Source: JACQNR01 sp049515175
Lineage (GTDB): Bacteria; Acidobacteriota; Terriglobia; UBA7540
Direction: 5' to 3'
DNA: 17,230 nt
Assembly (NCBI GenBank): GCA_049515175.1
Contig: JBEKUI010000119.1
Coordinates: 1 to 17,230 of the forward strand
Shown here: in pieces, positions 1 to 7,378 of the stretch
Numbering within the stretch: the first letter of the stretch is position 1
Layout: every line of letters begins with the position of its first letter
Position numbers and translations under genes: made by a program
Notes under the pieces: model-generated
Databases searched by the model: none
Told to the model about the DNA's origin: nothing
The model's input: the letters and a program-made list of their open reading frames with translations, nothing else

Positions 1-684
1 CCATCCAATCGTGGTTTGGATTATAAACCTACAAAAGTGAACGGCGTCCTGCAAGGGCATGCCATCGAATGCGATCCTAGTGTGCAAGCTTTCGCGTGCG
101 ACCTGGTTGACTCTATCGACTTCGGGTTTGCTCGCGCCTTTGGCTAACAAAAGCTGCTCCATTGTCGGATCAACACCAAACCATAACCGCGTAAATGGAG
201 CGCCGATTCCTCGCCAGCTAGCCCCAATCCCGTCCTGTTCCCTTACTGGCCTTGGTTGACTATCTTGGGGCAGAATAAACTCCCACTCTGAAGCAAGATG
301 TTGGCCATCTGAATAGCCAGCGATCAAAAATCCCATAACGGGTAGCTGGTCTTGCTGCATAGAGCCGAATGCCCCTAGATAGTGGTTGCGCATGAAAGCG
401 AGGAACCGAGCGGAGATTTGCTCGACATTTACGGTCTTATCTTGTCGGCCCTCTTCCGATCTGCTGAATTCGCGAACAAAGCTCTCAATTGATCTGCGGC
501 CAATGTTGCCCGCCCCGTAAGTTAATACGCCGACCGGGAAAATGCCGACTCGGAATAGCTTTTGGGCATTTTCATAAGACTTAATGACTTGCTGTTGTCC
601 TTGGACAGTCGCGGTCAACTGCGTCATGCTCTCAGCGCCCAATACAATCCCATCATACACTTTCACGCAGGCAACTATCGACAC
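1..684 (-). CDS. Proteasome-like Ntn-hydrolase family protein, 3' end missing
   Basis: The minus strand is open for 228 codons from a GTG at 684 to the window edge, so the C-terminus is missing. The start is chosen because a TAA lies a few codons upstream (702-700) and the next residues match the opening beta-hairpin of proteasome beta/HslV-type proteins. With Met removed, Ser2 would be the N-terminal nucleophile. E18 lies 16 residues later, as Glu/Asp17 does from Thr1 in proteasome beta subunits. The K42-L43-F44 block resembles the Lys33-Leu-Phe segment of archaeal beta subunits, with a longer intervening loop. It is followed by a Gly-rich strand near residues 52-62. These alignments are from memory. 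A role in peptide hydrolysis is inferred from fold only. The Shine-Dalgarno sequence is weak. GC content appears lower than in the rest of the window. A non-proteolytic Ntn hydrolase is also possible. Confidence 0.6.
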   Translation of the reverse strand, partial: MSIVACVKVYDGIVLGAESMTQLTATVQGQQQVIKSYENAQKLFRVGIFPVGVLTYGAGNIGRRSIESFVREFSRSEEGRQDKTVNVEQISARFLAFMRNHYLGAFGSMQQDQLPVMGFLIAGYSDGQHLASEWEFILPQDSQPRPVREQDGIGASWRGIGAPFTRLWFGVDPTMEQLLLAKGASKPEVDRVNQVARESLHTRIAFDGMPLQDAVHFCRFIIQTTIGW

Positions 685-791
685 TTCGACGCTCCGCTCT
701 TAAACCTTGCACAATACCATGAAGTTATATTGTGGAGCAAATGCCCGCCAATTTCAACTCAGCAACACAGATTTAGGACACTACCGGGTGG

Positions 792-818
792 CGCAGACAT
801 CGTTTTGTGATGTCTGCG
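792..818. repeat. Perfect 10-bp inverted repeat (REP-like hairpin)
   Basis: CGCAGACATC (792-801) is exactly complementary to GATGTCTGCG (809-818) across a 7-base loop. No T-run follows on either strand, so it does not look like a classical intrinsic terminator. It sits about 110 bases upstream of the Ntn-hydrolase start, in a gene-free region. It may be a dispersed REP-type palindrome or an operator, and the sequence alone cannot decide. Confidence 0.55.
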
Positions 819-906
819 AATCGGGCGCGCCGTTGACGCCAGAGATGATCCGCGTCCGCCCCCCTGTACTGCAGAGCTGCGCTCTGCGCCAGCCGGCGGC
901 GCCACC

Positions 907-964
907 GTAGGGGCGATTCACGAATCGCCCTCTTTCGCGGGGGCAATTCCTGAACTGCCCCTAC
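907..964. repeat. REP-like palindromic doublet
   Basis: Two adjacent hairpins make up this element. The first pairs 911-918 with 923-930 (8 bp, 4-base loop). The second pairs 940-949 with 952-961 (10 bp including one G-T-type mismatch, 2-base loop). The whole unit is also bounded by inverted GTAGGGGC (907-914) and GCCCCTAC (957-964). Two imperfect palindromes in opposite orientation are typical of bacterial interspersed REP/BIME-type elements. Whether it is multicopy in this genome cannot be seen from one window. Confidence 0.6.
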
Positions 965-1076
965 ACGTTTTCTGCGCGGTCGCGGCGAGTTCATTCCGCC
1001 ACCTTCGAGCGCCCTCCACGAGCCCCAGATTTGGCTTTGAAAACGCCGGCGGTTTCTCAATCCATTGAAAAAAAGT

Positions 1077-1187
1077 GACATCGCAGCTTTGTTGAATTTC
1101 TAATCAGTCCCTTTATTTTCAACGACATCGCAGCTTGGTTTTGTCCAGAAAATTGTAATCGCCTCATTCCAAATGACATCGCAGCTT
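1077..1187. repeat. Three direct copies of a 13-bp repeat
   Basis: GACATCGCAGCTT occurs exactly at 1077-1089, 1124-1136 and 1175-1187, with copy-to-copy distances of 47 and 51 bases. The spacers are AT-rich compared with the surroundings and do not resemble each other, apart from loosely similar ATT/A-rich bases just before each copy. The spacing is roughly four to five helical turns, as in arrays of protein-binding sites. Candidates are the internal transposase-binding repeats at one end of an insertion sequence (IS21-family ends have such multiple repeats) or sites for a regulator. No transposase gene is next to them. Three short units with irregular spacing do not make a CRISPR array. Confidence 0.75.
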
Positions 1188-1563
1188 CGCTTTCTACTAT
1201 ATATAAGGGGCGCATGAGGCCTGCGCGAGGCTGTCCGGCACGTCCCGGCTCGCCCTGACGAAGCGAGTGACCCGTGTCTTGGTTCCACTCTTCCATGGCC
1301 GGCCGACTTCGCACGTTGAGTTACGATCCCTGGGTTCCTTCACACGCCCTCCGCCGACTGCCCGCCCCCGCCATCCCCCAACCCACTAGACTAGCACACT
1401 TGCCTAACAAAGTCAAGGGGATTTCCGCCCGCCTCCCGGCCGAGCGGCCGGCCGGCGCCGGCCTTCTCAGGCCACCCGCGACGACAACTCTCCCCTTGAC
1501 GGAGCGGATAACCTTATCCATGCGCCAAAAGGTTTGCTCCTGCGGCGCGGCACGCTTTGGCAT

Positions 1564-1591
1564 TTGCTTTCGCTTGTTAAACTCATATAAT
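1564..1591 (+). promoter_or_regulatory. Sigma70-type promoter for the diguanylate cyclase gene
   Basis: A perfect -10 hexamer TATAAT (1586-1591) is preceded, with a 16-base spacer, by TTGCTT (1564-1569), which keeps the TTG of the -35 consensus. It stands out as a small AT-rich patch in GC-rich DNA. Transcription would begin about 50 bases before the start codon at 1651. Confidence 0.5.
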
Positions 1592-1650
1592 CCTGCGCAC
1601 GCGCGCGCTGCGGCCCCAGGCATGGGGCATCGCGCCGGGGCGGGAATTCC

Positions 1651-2484
1651 ATGGACGAGCGATCGGAACGGATTGAACAAATCGGCCCGCAAGCTCGCCT
1701 GCAAGACGAAATTTTCAAGCTCGAGTCGCGGAACCGCGACGCATTGATCCTGGCGATCTTCGGGGCGGCGGTGCTCCTGCTGGGCATCCTCTCCCTGATC
1801 ACCCCCGACAGCTTCTGGCGGCACAACACGCTGGAAATCCGTTTCCCTCCCCAGGCCCTCTTTGTCTTCATGATGATCGTGATGGTGCTGGCCTTTTACA
1901 TGGTGCGGCGCGAGGCGGAGGTGCGCAAGCTCCGCCTGCTGAACCTCCAACAGGCGATGACCTCGCAGTCAGACCGTTCCGCCAGCATGATTGACTCGCT
2001 GACCAACGTCTTTAGCCGCAGTTTCCTGCGCGAACTCCTGCAGGGCGAAATCTCCCGCGCCGAACGCAACGACCGGCCCCTAGGGCTGATCATGTGCGAC
2101 GTGGACCAATTCAAGGCAGTGAACGACCGCTTCGGGCACCTCATGGGAGACTTCGTGCTTGGCCAGATTGCCAGCATCCTCAAGGGGTGCGTGCGCGGTT
2201 CGGACTACGTGGTGCGCTACGGCGGCGACGAGTTTCTGGTGGTGTTGGCGGAGACCGATGAGGTGGGTTCTCAGGTGGTCATGAACCGCATCCGGGAGCG
2301 TGTGAGCGAATGGGACAAGGCCAACCGCATCGGCGATATCGCCATCGGCGTCAGCCTAGGACTGCACCAACACGTCCCTGGACAATCCGTCGAGCAGTCC
2401 GTGGCCGTCGCTGATGCGCGAATGTACGCCGACAAGCAGGCGGCGCACGAGAAGGATGGCCTCGCCGCTCCCCCCCAAACCTGA
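1651..2484 (+). CDS. Membrane-anchored diguanylate cyclase (GGDEF)
   Basis: This 277-residue protein should make the second messenger cyclic di-GMP from two GTP at the inner membrane. A charged N-terminal segment (1-30) is followed by two hydrophobic helices (about 31-50 and 69-85) joined by a short loop, then a linker and a GGDEF domain (about 112-262). The signature GGDEF is intact at 191-195. The metal-binding Asp-containing strand (D150) and the downstream N158-D159 are present. An RxxD inhibitory site (R182, D185) sits five residues before GGDEF, so product feedback inhibition is expected. There is no EAL domain and no obvious ligand-binding sensor beyond the short hairpin in the membrane. 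The ATG at 1651 is about 60 bases after a good promoter; the ribosome site is weak. The stop is only 10 bases from the convergent peptidase stop. Confidence 0.9.
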   Translation: MDERSERIEQIGPQARLQDEIFKLESRNRDALILAIFGAAVLLLGILSLITPDSFWRHNTLEIRFPPQALFVFMMIVMVLAFYMVRREAEVRKLRLLNLQQAMTSQSDRSASMIDSLTNVFSRSFLRELLQGEISRAERNDRPLGLIMCDVDQFKAVNDRFGHLMGDFVLGQIASILKGCVRGSDYVVRYGGDEFLVVLAETDEVGSQVVMNRIRERVSEWDKANRIGDIAIGVSLGLHQHVPGQSVEQSVAVADARMYADKQAAHEKDGLAAPPQT

Positions 2485-2494
2485 ACCGCAAGCC

Positions 2495-4450
2495 TCAGTT
2501 TCCGCTCCCTTCGCTCCGGGGCCTTGCGGCACCGCCTTCCAGAACCGCCCGGGCGCGATCCAGCGCGTCCGCCAGGCGTTCCGCCTGGGTACGGGCGCGC
2601 GCCAGGTCGTGAGCTTCCAGCGCCTCACGCAGACCGGGCAGGGTCTCGGCTTCGTAGCTCGGGAGCGGCGCGTAAATGAGATGGCGAAACCACGGCCTGC
2701 CGGGAATCCCCTCCTCGTCGAGCAGGGCGCGCTCCTGTGCCATCACTCGCGTATTGAAGAGTGTTGCAACAGGGGCGGACGCGCCGGTTCGCCAGTTCTC
2801 CAGCTCCTGATTCATTGATGTGTTCGCATCGCTCCACGCCCGGCATTTCTCGATCAGCGGCTGGATGGTGTCGCCATAGAAATCCGCCGGTGCAATCTTC
2901 TCCAGGCCCTCAAGGTAAGCTGCGATCTCGCCGGCGTAGAGCGAGTAGTCGAGGGGAATCAGATCGGCATTGGCAAAGCGCAGAGCGAGCAATCCCCAGA
3001 GCTGGCTCATCGCCGCGTGGTAGTGGAACCCCGGATCGCCGAAGCGGTCCATCCACCGGAAGTCGTCGTACAGCGAGTGATAGACGCCGTAAGGCCCGTC
3101 GAAGAGCATGTCGAGTGACGGAACGCCGTTGTGCTGGAGGAAAACCATGTAATCCGATCCGCCGCCCAGCAGCCCGAAGGGCACCGGAGCCGGCCCCGAG
3201 CCGGGCACGGCGTAGCTGCGCACACTGCGGGCGGCGCGGGATTCCTTCCAGCGGTCGTAGACGCTTTGACCGGTCGCGGGGTCTTTCACCGCCTGCGTCG
3301 CCTCGATGATCGCGGGAATCAGCGCCGGGACAGCGCTCACAGAAAAATCCTGCCCGCTTGCTGAAGCGTCCACGTTCAAGCAGACGACGGCGTTTTTGCG
3401 GAGGTCGTCGGCCAACTCTTCGCCCCACTCCGTCGAGCCCGTCAGCGTGTATTCCTCCGCATCCCAGTTTCCGAGCACGATGGTACGCCGCGGGCGAAAG
3501 CCTTGCTTGAGCAACTTACCGAAGCCGCGCGCGAGTTCGAGCATCGAGGCGGTGCCGCTCGCGGGGTCCACCGCGCCGTACACCCAGGCATCGTGGTGAT
3601 TGCCGAGGAGCACGAGTTTTTCCGGCTCTTCGCGGCCCGGGATGCGCGCGATCACGTTCCATATGGGCGTCGCGCGGTCTTCCATGTCCAGGGCTAGATG
3701 AATTTTCGCCGCCCCGCCTCCCACTCGATAGGTGAGCGGCAGCCCGCCCTGCCACTCCCGGGGCGCTTCGGGTCCGTTCAGGCGCTGAAAGATTTCCTGA
3801 GCGTCCGCGGCGGAAAGCGGAACCATCGGAATCCTGGGAAGGATCTTCACCTCGCTCGGGTCGAGCCGCCGCGCGGATTCCGTGGAAGGCCAGCCGGGAG
3901 TCAGTGGGTCGCCCGGAGTGATGTAATCGTAAACCACGGCGCCGCGCTGGAAATGGCCGAGCGGGCCCCAGGGGCCGTGGGGATAGACGGGTCCGCGCGG
4001 GGCGCCGTCATCGGCCGGGTCGGAGAAAACGATGATCCCCGCCGCGCCGCGCCGCTCCGCTTCCTGGCTCTTGCCCCCGCGGTAGCCTTGAAAATAACGG
4101 GCGAGCACGAGCTTGCCTTGGACACTGACACCCATTCGTTCGAGCTGGTCGTAATCCTCGGCCCGGCCATAATTGACATAGACGACCGCACGCGTAAGGT
4201 CCGCGGAAGGCGAATAGCCGTTCCACGGCATCTTCGCCATGGGGTCGCTGGGCCGAGTGTCTTTGTCGCCCGGGATTTCGGGTTCGGGGTTGGCGAGTCT
4301 GACGCGCACGGGCTCGACGAGTTCGACCGCAATGTTTTTCGGATAGGAGAGCAGAACGCGGTACTCGACGATCTCCGGGTTGAGCCCCGCGCGCTGGAAC
4401 TCGTCAAAGATGTATTGAGTGACGCGCCGGTCGCCGGGCGTTCCGGCCAC
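2495..4450 (-). CDS. M28-family metallopeptidase, glutamate carboxypeptidase II-like
   Basis: This is a zinc-dependent exopeptidase homologous to human GCPII/NAALADase. The layout is family-like: N-terminal part, protease-associated insert (about 90-250), M28 catalytic core (about 265-480) and C-terminal dimerisation helices (about 500-635). All expected metal and catalytic residues are visible: H285, bridging D295, catalytic E332 with E333, D361 and H458 in a YHSLYDD context. The formal start used here is GTG at 4450, but it is probably not genuine. The family motif P-H-x-A-G-T continues upstream in the same frame (Pro-His just before the GTG), and a signal peptide lies in another frame at 4619-4451. 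The enzyme core therefore looks functional while the N-terminus looks damaged. Export to the periplasm or outside is inferred from that displaced leader. The 5' neighbour at 5573-4680 is on the same strand and may be co-transcribed. Confidence 0.85.
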   Translation of the reverse strand: MAGTPGDRRVTQYIFDEFQRAGLNPEIVEYRVLLSYPKNIAVELVEPVRVRLANPEPEIPGDKDTRPSDPMAKMPWNGYSPSADLTRAVVYVNYGRAEDYDQLERMGVSVQGKLVLARYFQGYRGGKSQEAERRGAAGIIVFSDPADDGAPRGPVYPHGPWGPLGHFQRGAVVYDYITPGDPLTPGWPSTESARRLDPSEVKILPRIPMVPLSAADAQEIFQRLNGPEAPREWQGGLPLTYRVGGGAAKIHLALDMEDRATPIWNVIARIPGREEPEKLVLLGNHHDAWVYGAVDPASGTASMLELARGFGKLLKQGFRPRRTIVLGNWDAEEYTLTGSTEWGEELADDLRKNAVVCLNVDASASGQDFSVSAVPALIPAIIEATQAVKDPATGQSVYDRWKESRAARSVRSYAVPGSGPAPVPFGLLGGGSDYMVFLQHNGVPSLDMLFDGPYGVYHSLYDDFRWMDRFGDPGFHYHAAMSQLWGLLALRFANADLIPLDYSLYAGEIAAYLEGLEKIAPADFYGDTIQPLIEKCRAWSDANTSMNQELENWRTGASAPVATLFNTRVMAQERALLDEEGIPGRPWFRHLIYAPLPSYEAETLPGLREALEAHDLARARTQAERLADALDRARAVLEGGAARPRSEGSGN

Positions 4451-4619
4451 ATGCGGCCCTCCTTTCCCACTGCGCCTGGGTCGAAAAGGATTGAGGACTG
4501 AAACCGAGAGGGACGGCCTGCGCTTCGCTCGCTGCGCGCGGCCTCGCCATGACCCCGAGGCGAGGCGTCGAAATCATTGCCGCGACGACGAGCACTAATG
4601 AAAGGCTTCGAATCCGCAT
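4451..4619 (-). pseudogene. Displaced signal-peptide segment of the M28 peptidase
   Basis: Starting at an ATG at 4619, the minus strand encodes a clear Sec leader: basic start (MRIR), hydrophobic core to about residue 22, then a GFSP...AQWER segment like the mature N-terminus of M28 peptidases. After this the frame runs into nonsense, while the peptidase resumes one frame away at Pro-His before 4450. From family knowledge, about 20-25 residues normally separate the two parts, and these appear to be missing. The simplest reading is an internal deletion whose length is not a multiple of three. A sequencing or assembly error, or two independent starts, remains possible. Confidence 0.6.
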
Positions 4620-4679
4620 AGGAGGTTGGCGCCCCTTGCCCAGGGCGCGAGCGGATTATGGTGGGCTTGTTGCGGGATG

Positions 4680-5573
4680 TCAATCTTTGGGCGCCTGGTC
4701 CGACCGGCGGATTTTCGGGGGCGGTTCGGTGTCGCCGACGACATGGGAAGGCGCGCCCACGATGCCGAAATCCCAAAGATCGAGGTTCAGCTTCTTCTGG
4801 ACCAGTTCGGCGAGCGCATATTCGCCGGGGTCAAGCGGCCTGGCGAGCGTCAGCTTGAAGACCCCAGGAGCGATTTCGCTGCGCTCCAGGGACACCGCGG
4901 CGCGCAATTCAGCGGGCTTGGTAATGCCGGCACGCCATTCCACTCTCTCCACCTGGCGCGACTCATTGCGCGGCTTGACGGTGACCAGTTCCAGCTTGGC
5001 GCCCAGGCCGTTGCTCGCCTGTACGTAGAACACCGGCTCCGTGGACATCACGCGCACGGCCGCCGCCGGCCCCGGCAGGACCACGTAAGCGCGGTTCTTG
5101 AGCAGCGGGCCGGGAAGAGCCAACAGCAGCGTCGCACGTTTCCGGTCGGTGACCACTTCACCAGAGGACTGAATCATTCGGACCACGCGCTGGCCGTCGT
5201 AGGCAAAGACGCCTTCGTCGCCGGGCAGCCGGACGCCAGGAGCAATTTCTACCCCGGCGGCTTCCGGCTTCTCAAATCGTTCTTTGTCGATTTTCCGTGC
5301 CTCGGCCTCTTGCTGCTTCTCGATGGCCTGCTCTTCGCGCTGGGCGCGCTCCGTGGCTTCGAAGTCCACCAGGGCGAGTGGAACCTCTTCCCAGTCCGAG
5401 CGCTCCACACTGTAGAAGCGCACCCGGTCGCCCTTGACTTCGTAGCTCTTTACGACATGAAACGTCCCGTCCTTGAGATAGAGCTTGGTCTCAGCGCGAA
5501 TGAGGCCGGGCATCGCCAGCGCGGCGAGAAAGAAAACCATCGTTAGAAGAGCTCGAGGGCGCGATCGCGTCAT
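4680..5573 (-). CDS. Secreted protein of unknown function
   Basis: This 297-residue protein has an N-terminal Sec signal peptide (hydrophobic core about 9-24, likely cut after the Ala at 27). Next comes a short beta-rich segment with a LYLKDG...VRFYSVERSDWEEVP pattern (31-65), a charged helical stretch rich in Glu, Gln and Lys (about 71-101) and a beta-rich C-terminal half. It resembles uncharacterised secreted proteins I associate with Acidobacteriota, but I cannot assign a function. No catalytic motif or lipobox is evident. The ATG at 5573 is used; a second ATG at residue 12 would still leave a signal peptide. Only 60 bases separate its stop from the peptidase leader on the same strand, so a two-gene transcript is plausible. 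Confidence 0.7.
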   Translation of the reverse strand: MTRSRPRALLTMVFFLAALAMPGLIRAETKLYLKDGTFHVVKSYEVKGDRVRFYSVERSDWEEVPLALVDFEATERAQREEQAIEKQQEAEARKIDKERFEKPEAAGVEIAPGVRLPGDEGVFAYDGQRVVRMIQSSGEVVTDRKRATLLLALPGPLLKNRAYVVLPGPAAAVRVMSTEPVFYVQASNGLGAKLELVTVKPRNESRQVERVEWRAGITKPAELRAAVSLERSEIAPGVFKLTLARPLDPGEYALAELVQKKLNLDLWDFGIVGAPSHVVGDTEPPPKIRRSDQAPKD

Positions 5574-5737
5574 GGCTGCGGCCTTCCAGAAACTTAGATG
5601 CTACTTCCCCAAGGTAGGGAGGTTCAAATGCTATCTCCGGGACTCTTCTTGGGAAACGCCTTCGGACGGCCCCGGCGCTGCAATCTCCACACGAATCCTG
5701 CTCGCGGGCGGAGCAGATTCACGTATGATGCTGGCGA

Positions 5738-7081
5738 ATGGCCGCCGACCGGGTCCCGCGAAACCTGAACTGGTTTTTGCCGCGATTCAATGCATCCCAC
5801 GCTGGGCGGGCTTTGCTGATTATCGGAATTCTCTGCTTGTTCCCGCCGGCGCCCGTGCGCGCGCAGGCAAGTTACTTGGCACGATTCACGATGGAGAAGA
5901 AATCCTTCCTGGTCGGCGAGCCGGTCTTTTGCACCTTCAGTATTCAGAACACTGGCTCGCGGCCCTTCGCGTTTCGTTATCGCATCCCGACGCGAATCGT
6001 CAATCCCGAACTCGAGTCTGAGCCCCGCTTTTCGGTGCGGGACGCAACGGGCAAGAAACTGGCGGACCCTGCACCGCGGCGCTGCGGAGGAGCAAAGGGG
6101 ACGGCGGTGTATGGCTCGGTCAGCCTGCCTCCCGGGCAAGTCCACACCGAGCGCTGGCTCATCAACCAGTGGGCGCGCTTTCGGCGACCGGGCAAGTTCC
6201 GCTTGCGCGCCGAGCGCCGGTTGCCCCTGCTGGGGTTGGATGCCGCGCAGCTGCAATTCACCGGCGCGCCGATTGCCTACGCTCTGGCTGTGGACGACAT
6301 TACAATCGAAGTCGCGCCCGCAACCCACGACGCTCTGCGCGCAGCCTTCCAGCCCTATGAGAGGGCGCTGGACAAACCCGGCACGGAGGGATTCCCGGAA
6401 GCATTTGTCGCCATTACCACGCTGCCGCACGATTTCTTCCTGGCAAGCCTCTCCGCGCTGGCCGCCGCTACGGCGGGAGAGCGCCGCTGGAATCGCGAGC
6501 AGGCGCTCGAAGGGCTGGCGCGCTTGGGCACCCCGGCCGCCTGGGAGGCGATTTTGAGGATCGCGGCGGGAAGACCGGCTTCCACGAGCGGCGCTGCTCT
6601 GCCGGAATCTCCGGCGAAGGACGATGCTGTGCGCTCCACGGCCGTCTTGCTTCTCGCGGAGAGAGGCGACCCCAAATTTGTGCCTGCCATCCTGGCGTTG
6701 CTGCCGGAGGCTTCCGAAGCGCTGCGCGGGGACGCTCTTCGCGCCCTAGGGTTCTTCCAAGACCCACGGGCGAACCAGGCGCTCTTCGAGTGGCTGCACA
6801 CTGCGGCGACCAATGACCGGGTCAATGCCATCCTGGGTTTGCGCAACCTGCAAAGCAAAGACGCCATCCCCGCCCTCATCGCCATGTTGAACGATCCGGA
6901 AGCACCAGTCCGCCAAGTGGCGAACTTCGCCCTGCAGAACCTGACCGGCCAGTCGTTCGCCCTCTCGGGGACGGCACCCGCCGCGGAATCATCCCGCCTG
7001 CAAGGGCAGTGGCACGGGTGGTGGCGAGAGCGAGGTGCCACCTTCAAGCCCCTTCAGCAACCCCCCTGTCGGGACTGGTGA
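5738..7081 (+). CDS. Secreted HEAT-repeat protein
   Basis: This 447-residue protein has a signal peptide whose hydrophobic core (about 25-37) ends in an Ala-x-Ala-type site near 42-44. A beta-sandwich-like region follows (about 47-192), starting with a FLVGEPVFCTFSIQNTG-type strand pattern. Helical HEAT-like repeats come next (about 225-405); the clearest are at 297-322, 329-353 and 360-402, with the typical Asp-Pro turn and Val-Arg second helix. HEAT repeats are usually protein-binding scaffolds, and no enzymatic motif is seen. The start is uncertain: the ATG at 5738 has a poor ribosome site and a TATGAT box only nine bases upstream, which would suit a nearly leaderless message. It is divergent from the secreted protein at 5573. 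The function is unknown. Confidence 0.75.
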   Translation: MAADRVPRNLNWFLPRFNASHAGRALLIIGILCLFPPAPVRAQASYLARFTMEKKSFLVGEPVFCTFSIQNTGSRPFAFRYRIPTRIVNPELESEPRFSVRDATGKKLADPAPRRCGGAKGTAVYGSVSLPPGQVHTERWLINQWARFRRPGKFRLRAERRLPLLGLDAAQLQFTGAPIAYALAVDDITIEVAPATHDALRAAFQPYERALDKPGTEGFPEAFVAITTLPHDFFLASLSALAAATAGERRWNREQALEGLARLGTPAAWEAILRIAAGRPASTSGAALPESPAKDDAVRSTAVLLLAERGDPKFVPAILALLPEASEALRGDALRALGFFQDPRANQALFEWLHTAATNDRVNAILGLRNLQSKDAIPALIAMLNDPEAPVRQVANFALQNLTGQSFALSGTAPAAESSRLQGQWHGWWRERGATFKPLQQPPCRDW

Positions 7082-7147
7082 GCCTGCCGCCCCGGCGGGA
7101 TATCTTTCATGGCGATTATGTTTTAGAATAAAGCTAAGAGGATTGAG

Positions 7148-7378
7148 ATGGTTTATCAGGATCGCGTCGAGATCGAACCCTCGATTTGTAGCGGGAAACC
7201 GGTGATCCGTGGCACGAGGATTCTGGTGACCTCTATTCTGAGCCAACTCAGCGCGGGGGAATCCTTTGATTCCATCAAGACGGGCTTCCCAGGTCTTACG
7301 AATGAAGACATTCGGGCTGCGATCCAGTTCGCGAAGGACACTATTGAGTCGACCGAGCTTGCAGCCCTCCGCGATTGA
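7148..7378 (+). CDS. DUF433-family antitoxin
   Basis: This small 76-residue protein has the DUF433 pattern: an early strand, the conserved P-x-I-C-x-G-K-P-V-I-R-G-T-R-I block (12-25), then a helix-turn-helix-like part around D41, I43 and the E53-D54-I55 helix. The family is usually found as the first gene of a two-gene unit with a PIN-like nuclease, as here, and is taken to be the antitoxin and DNA-binding autorepressor. An AAGAGG ribosome site lies about eight bases before the ATG. The stop codon overlaps the start of the next gene by one base, which implies translational coupling. The role is inferred from family and context. Confidence 0.85.
   Translation: MVYQDRVEIEPSICSGKPVIRGTRILVTSILSQLSAGESFDSIKTGFPGLTNEDIRAAIQFAKDTIESTELAALRD

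Larger units (their letters stand above)
685..1650. other. Long gene-poor interval with repeats
   Basis: This stretch of about 970 bases lies between the divergent Ntn-hydrolase and diguanylate cyclase genes. The short open frames here have no recognisable domains, overlap one another on both strands and look like by-products of GC-rich DNA. What it does hold is structure: a 10-bp hairpin (792-818), a REP-like palindromic doublet (907-964), three 13-bp direct repeats (1077-1187), an AT-rich patch around 1193-1206, and a promoter-like element at 1564-1591. It may be a site of past insertion or rearrangement. No tRNA or other structured RNA gene was recognised. Confidence 0.6.

Noticed and set aside
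1077..1187. CRISPR array
   Set aside because: Only three 13-bp units with unequal 34- and 38-base gaps and no cas genes; too short for CRISPR repeats.
1274..1950. Overlapping open frames on both strands ahead of the diguanylate cyclase
   Set aside because: No recognisable domain, low-complexity Arg/Ala/Pro composition, and they run through the promoter and the GGDEF gene start.
3901..4776. A 291-codon open frame on the minus strand overlapping the M28 peptidase N-terminus
   Set aside because: It is Arg/Pro/Ser-rich with no domain pattern and overlaps a strongly conserved gene in another frame; typical of GC-rich shadow frames.
4626..5546. A 306-codon plus-strand frame over the secreted protein gene
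   Set aside because: The minus-strand frame has a signal peptide and coherent composition; the plus frame has neither.
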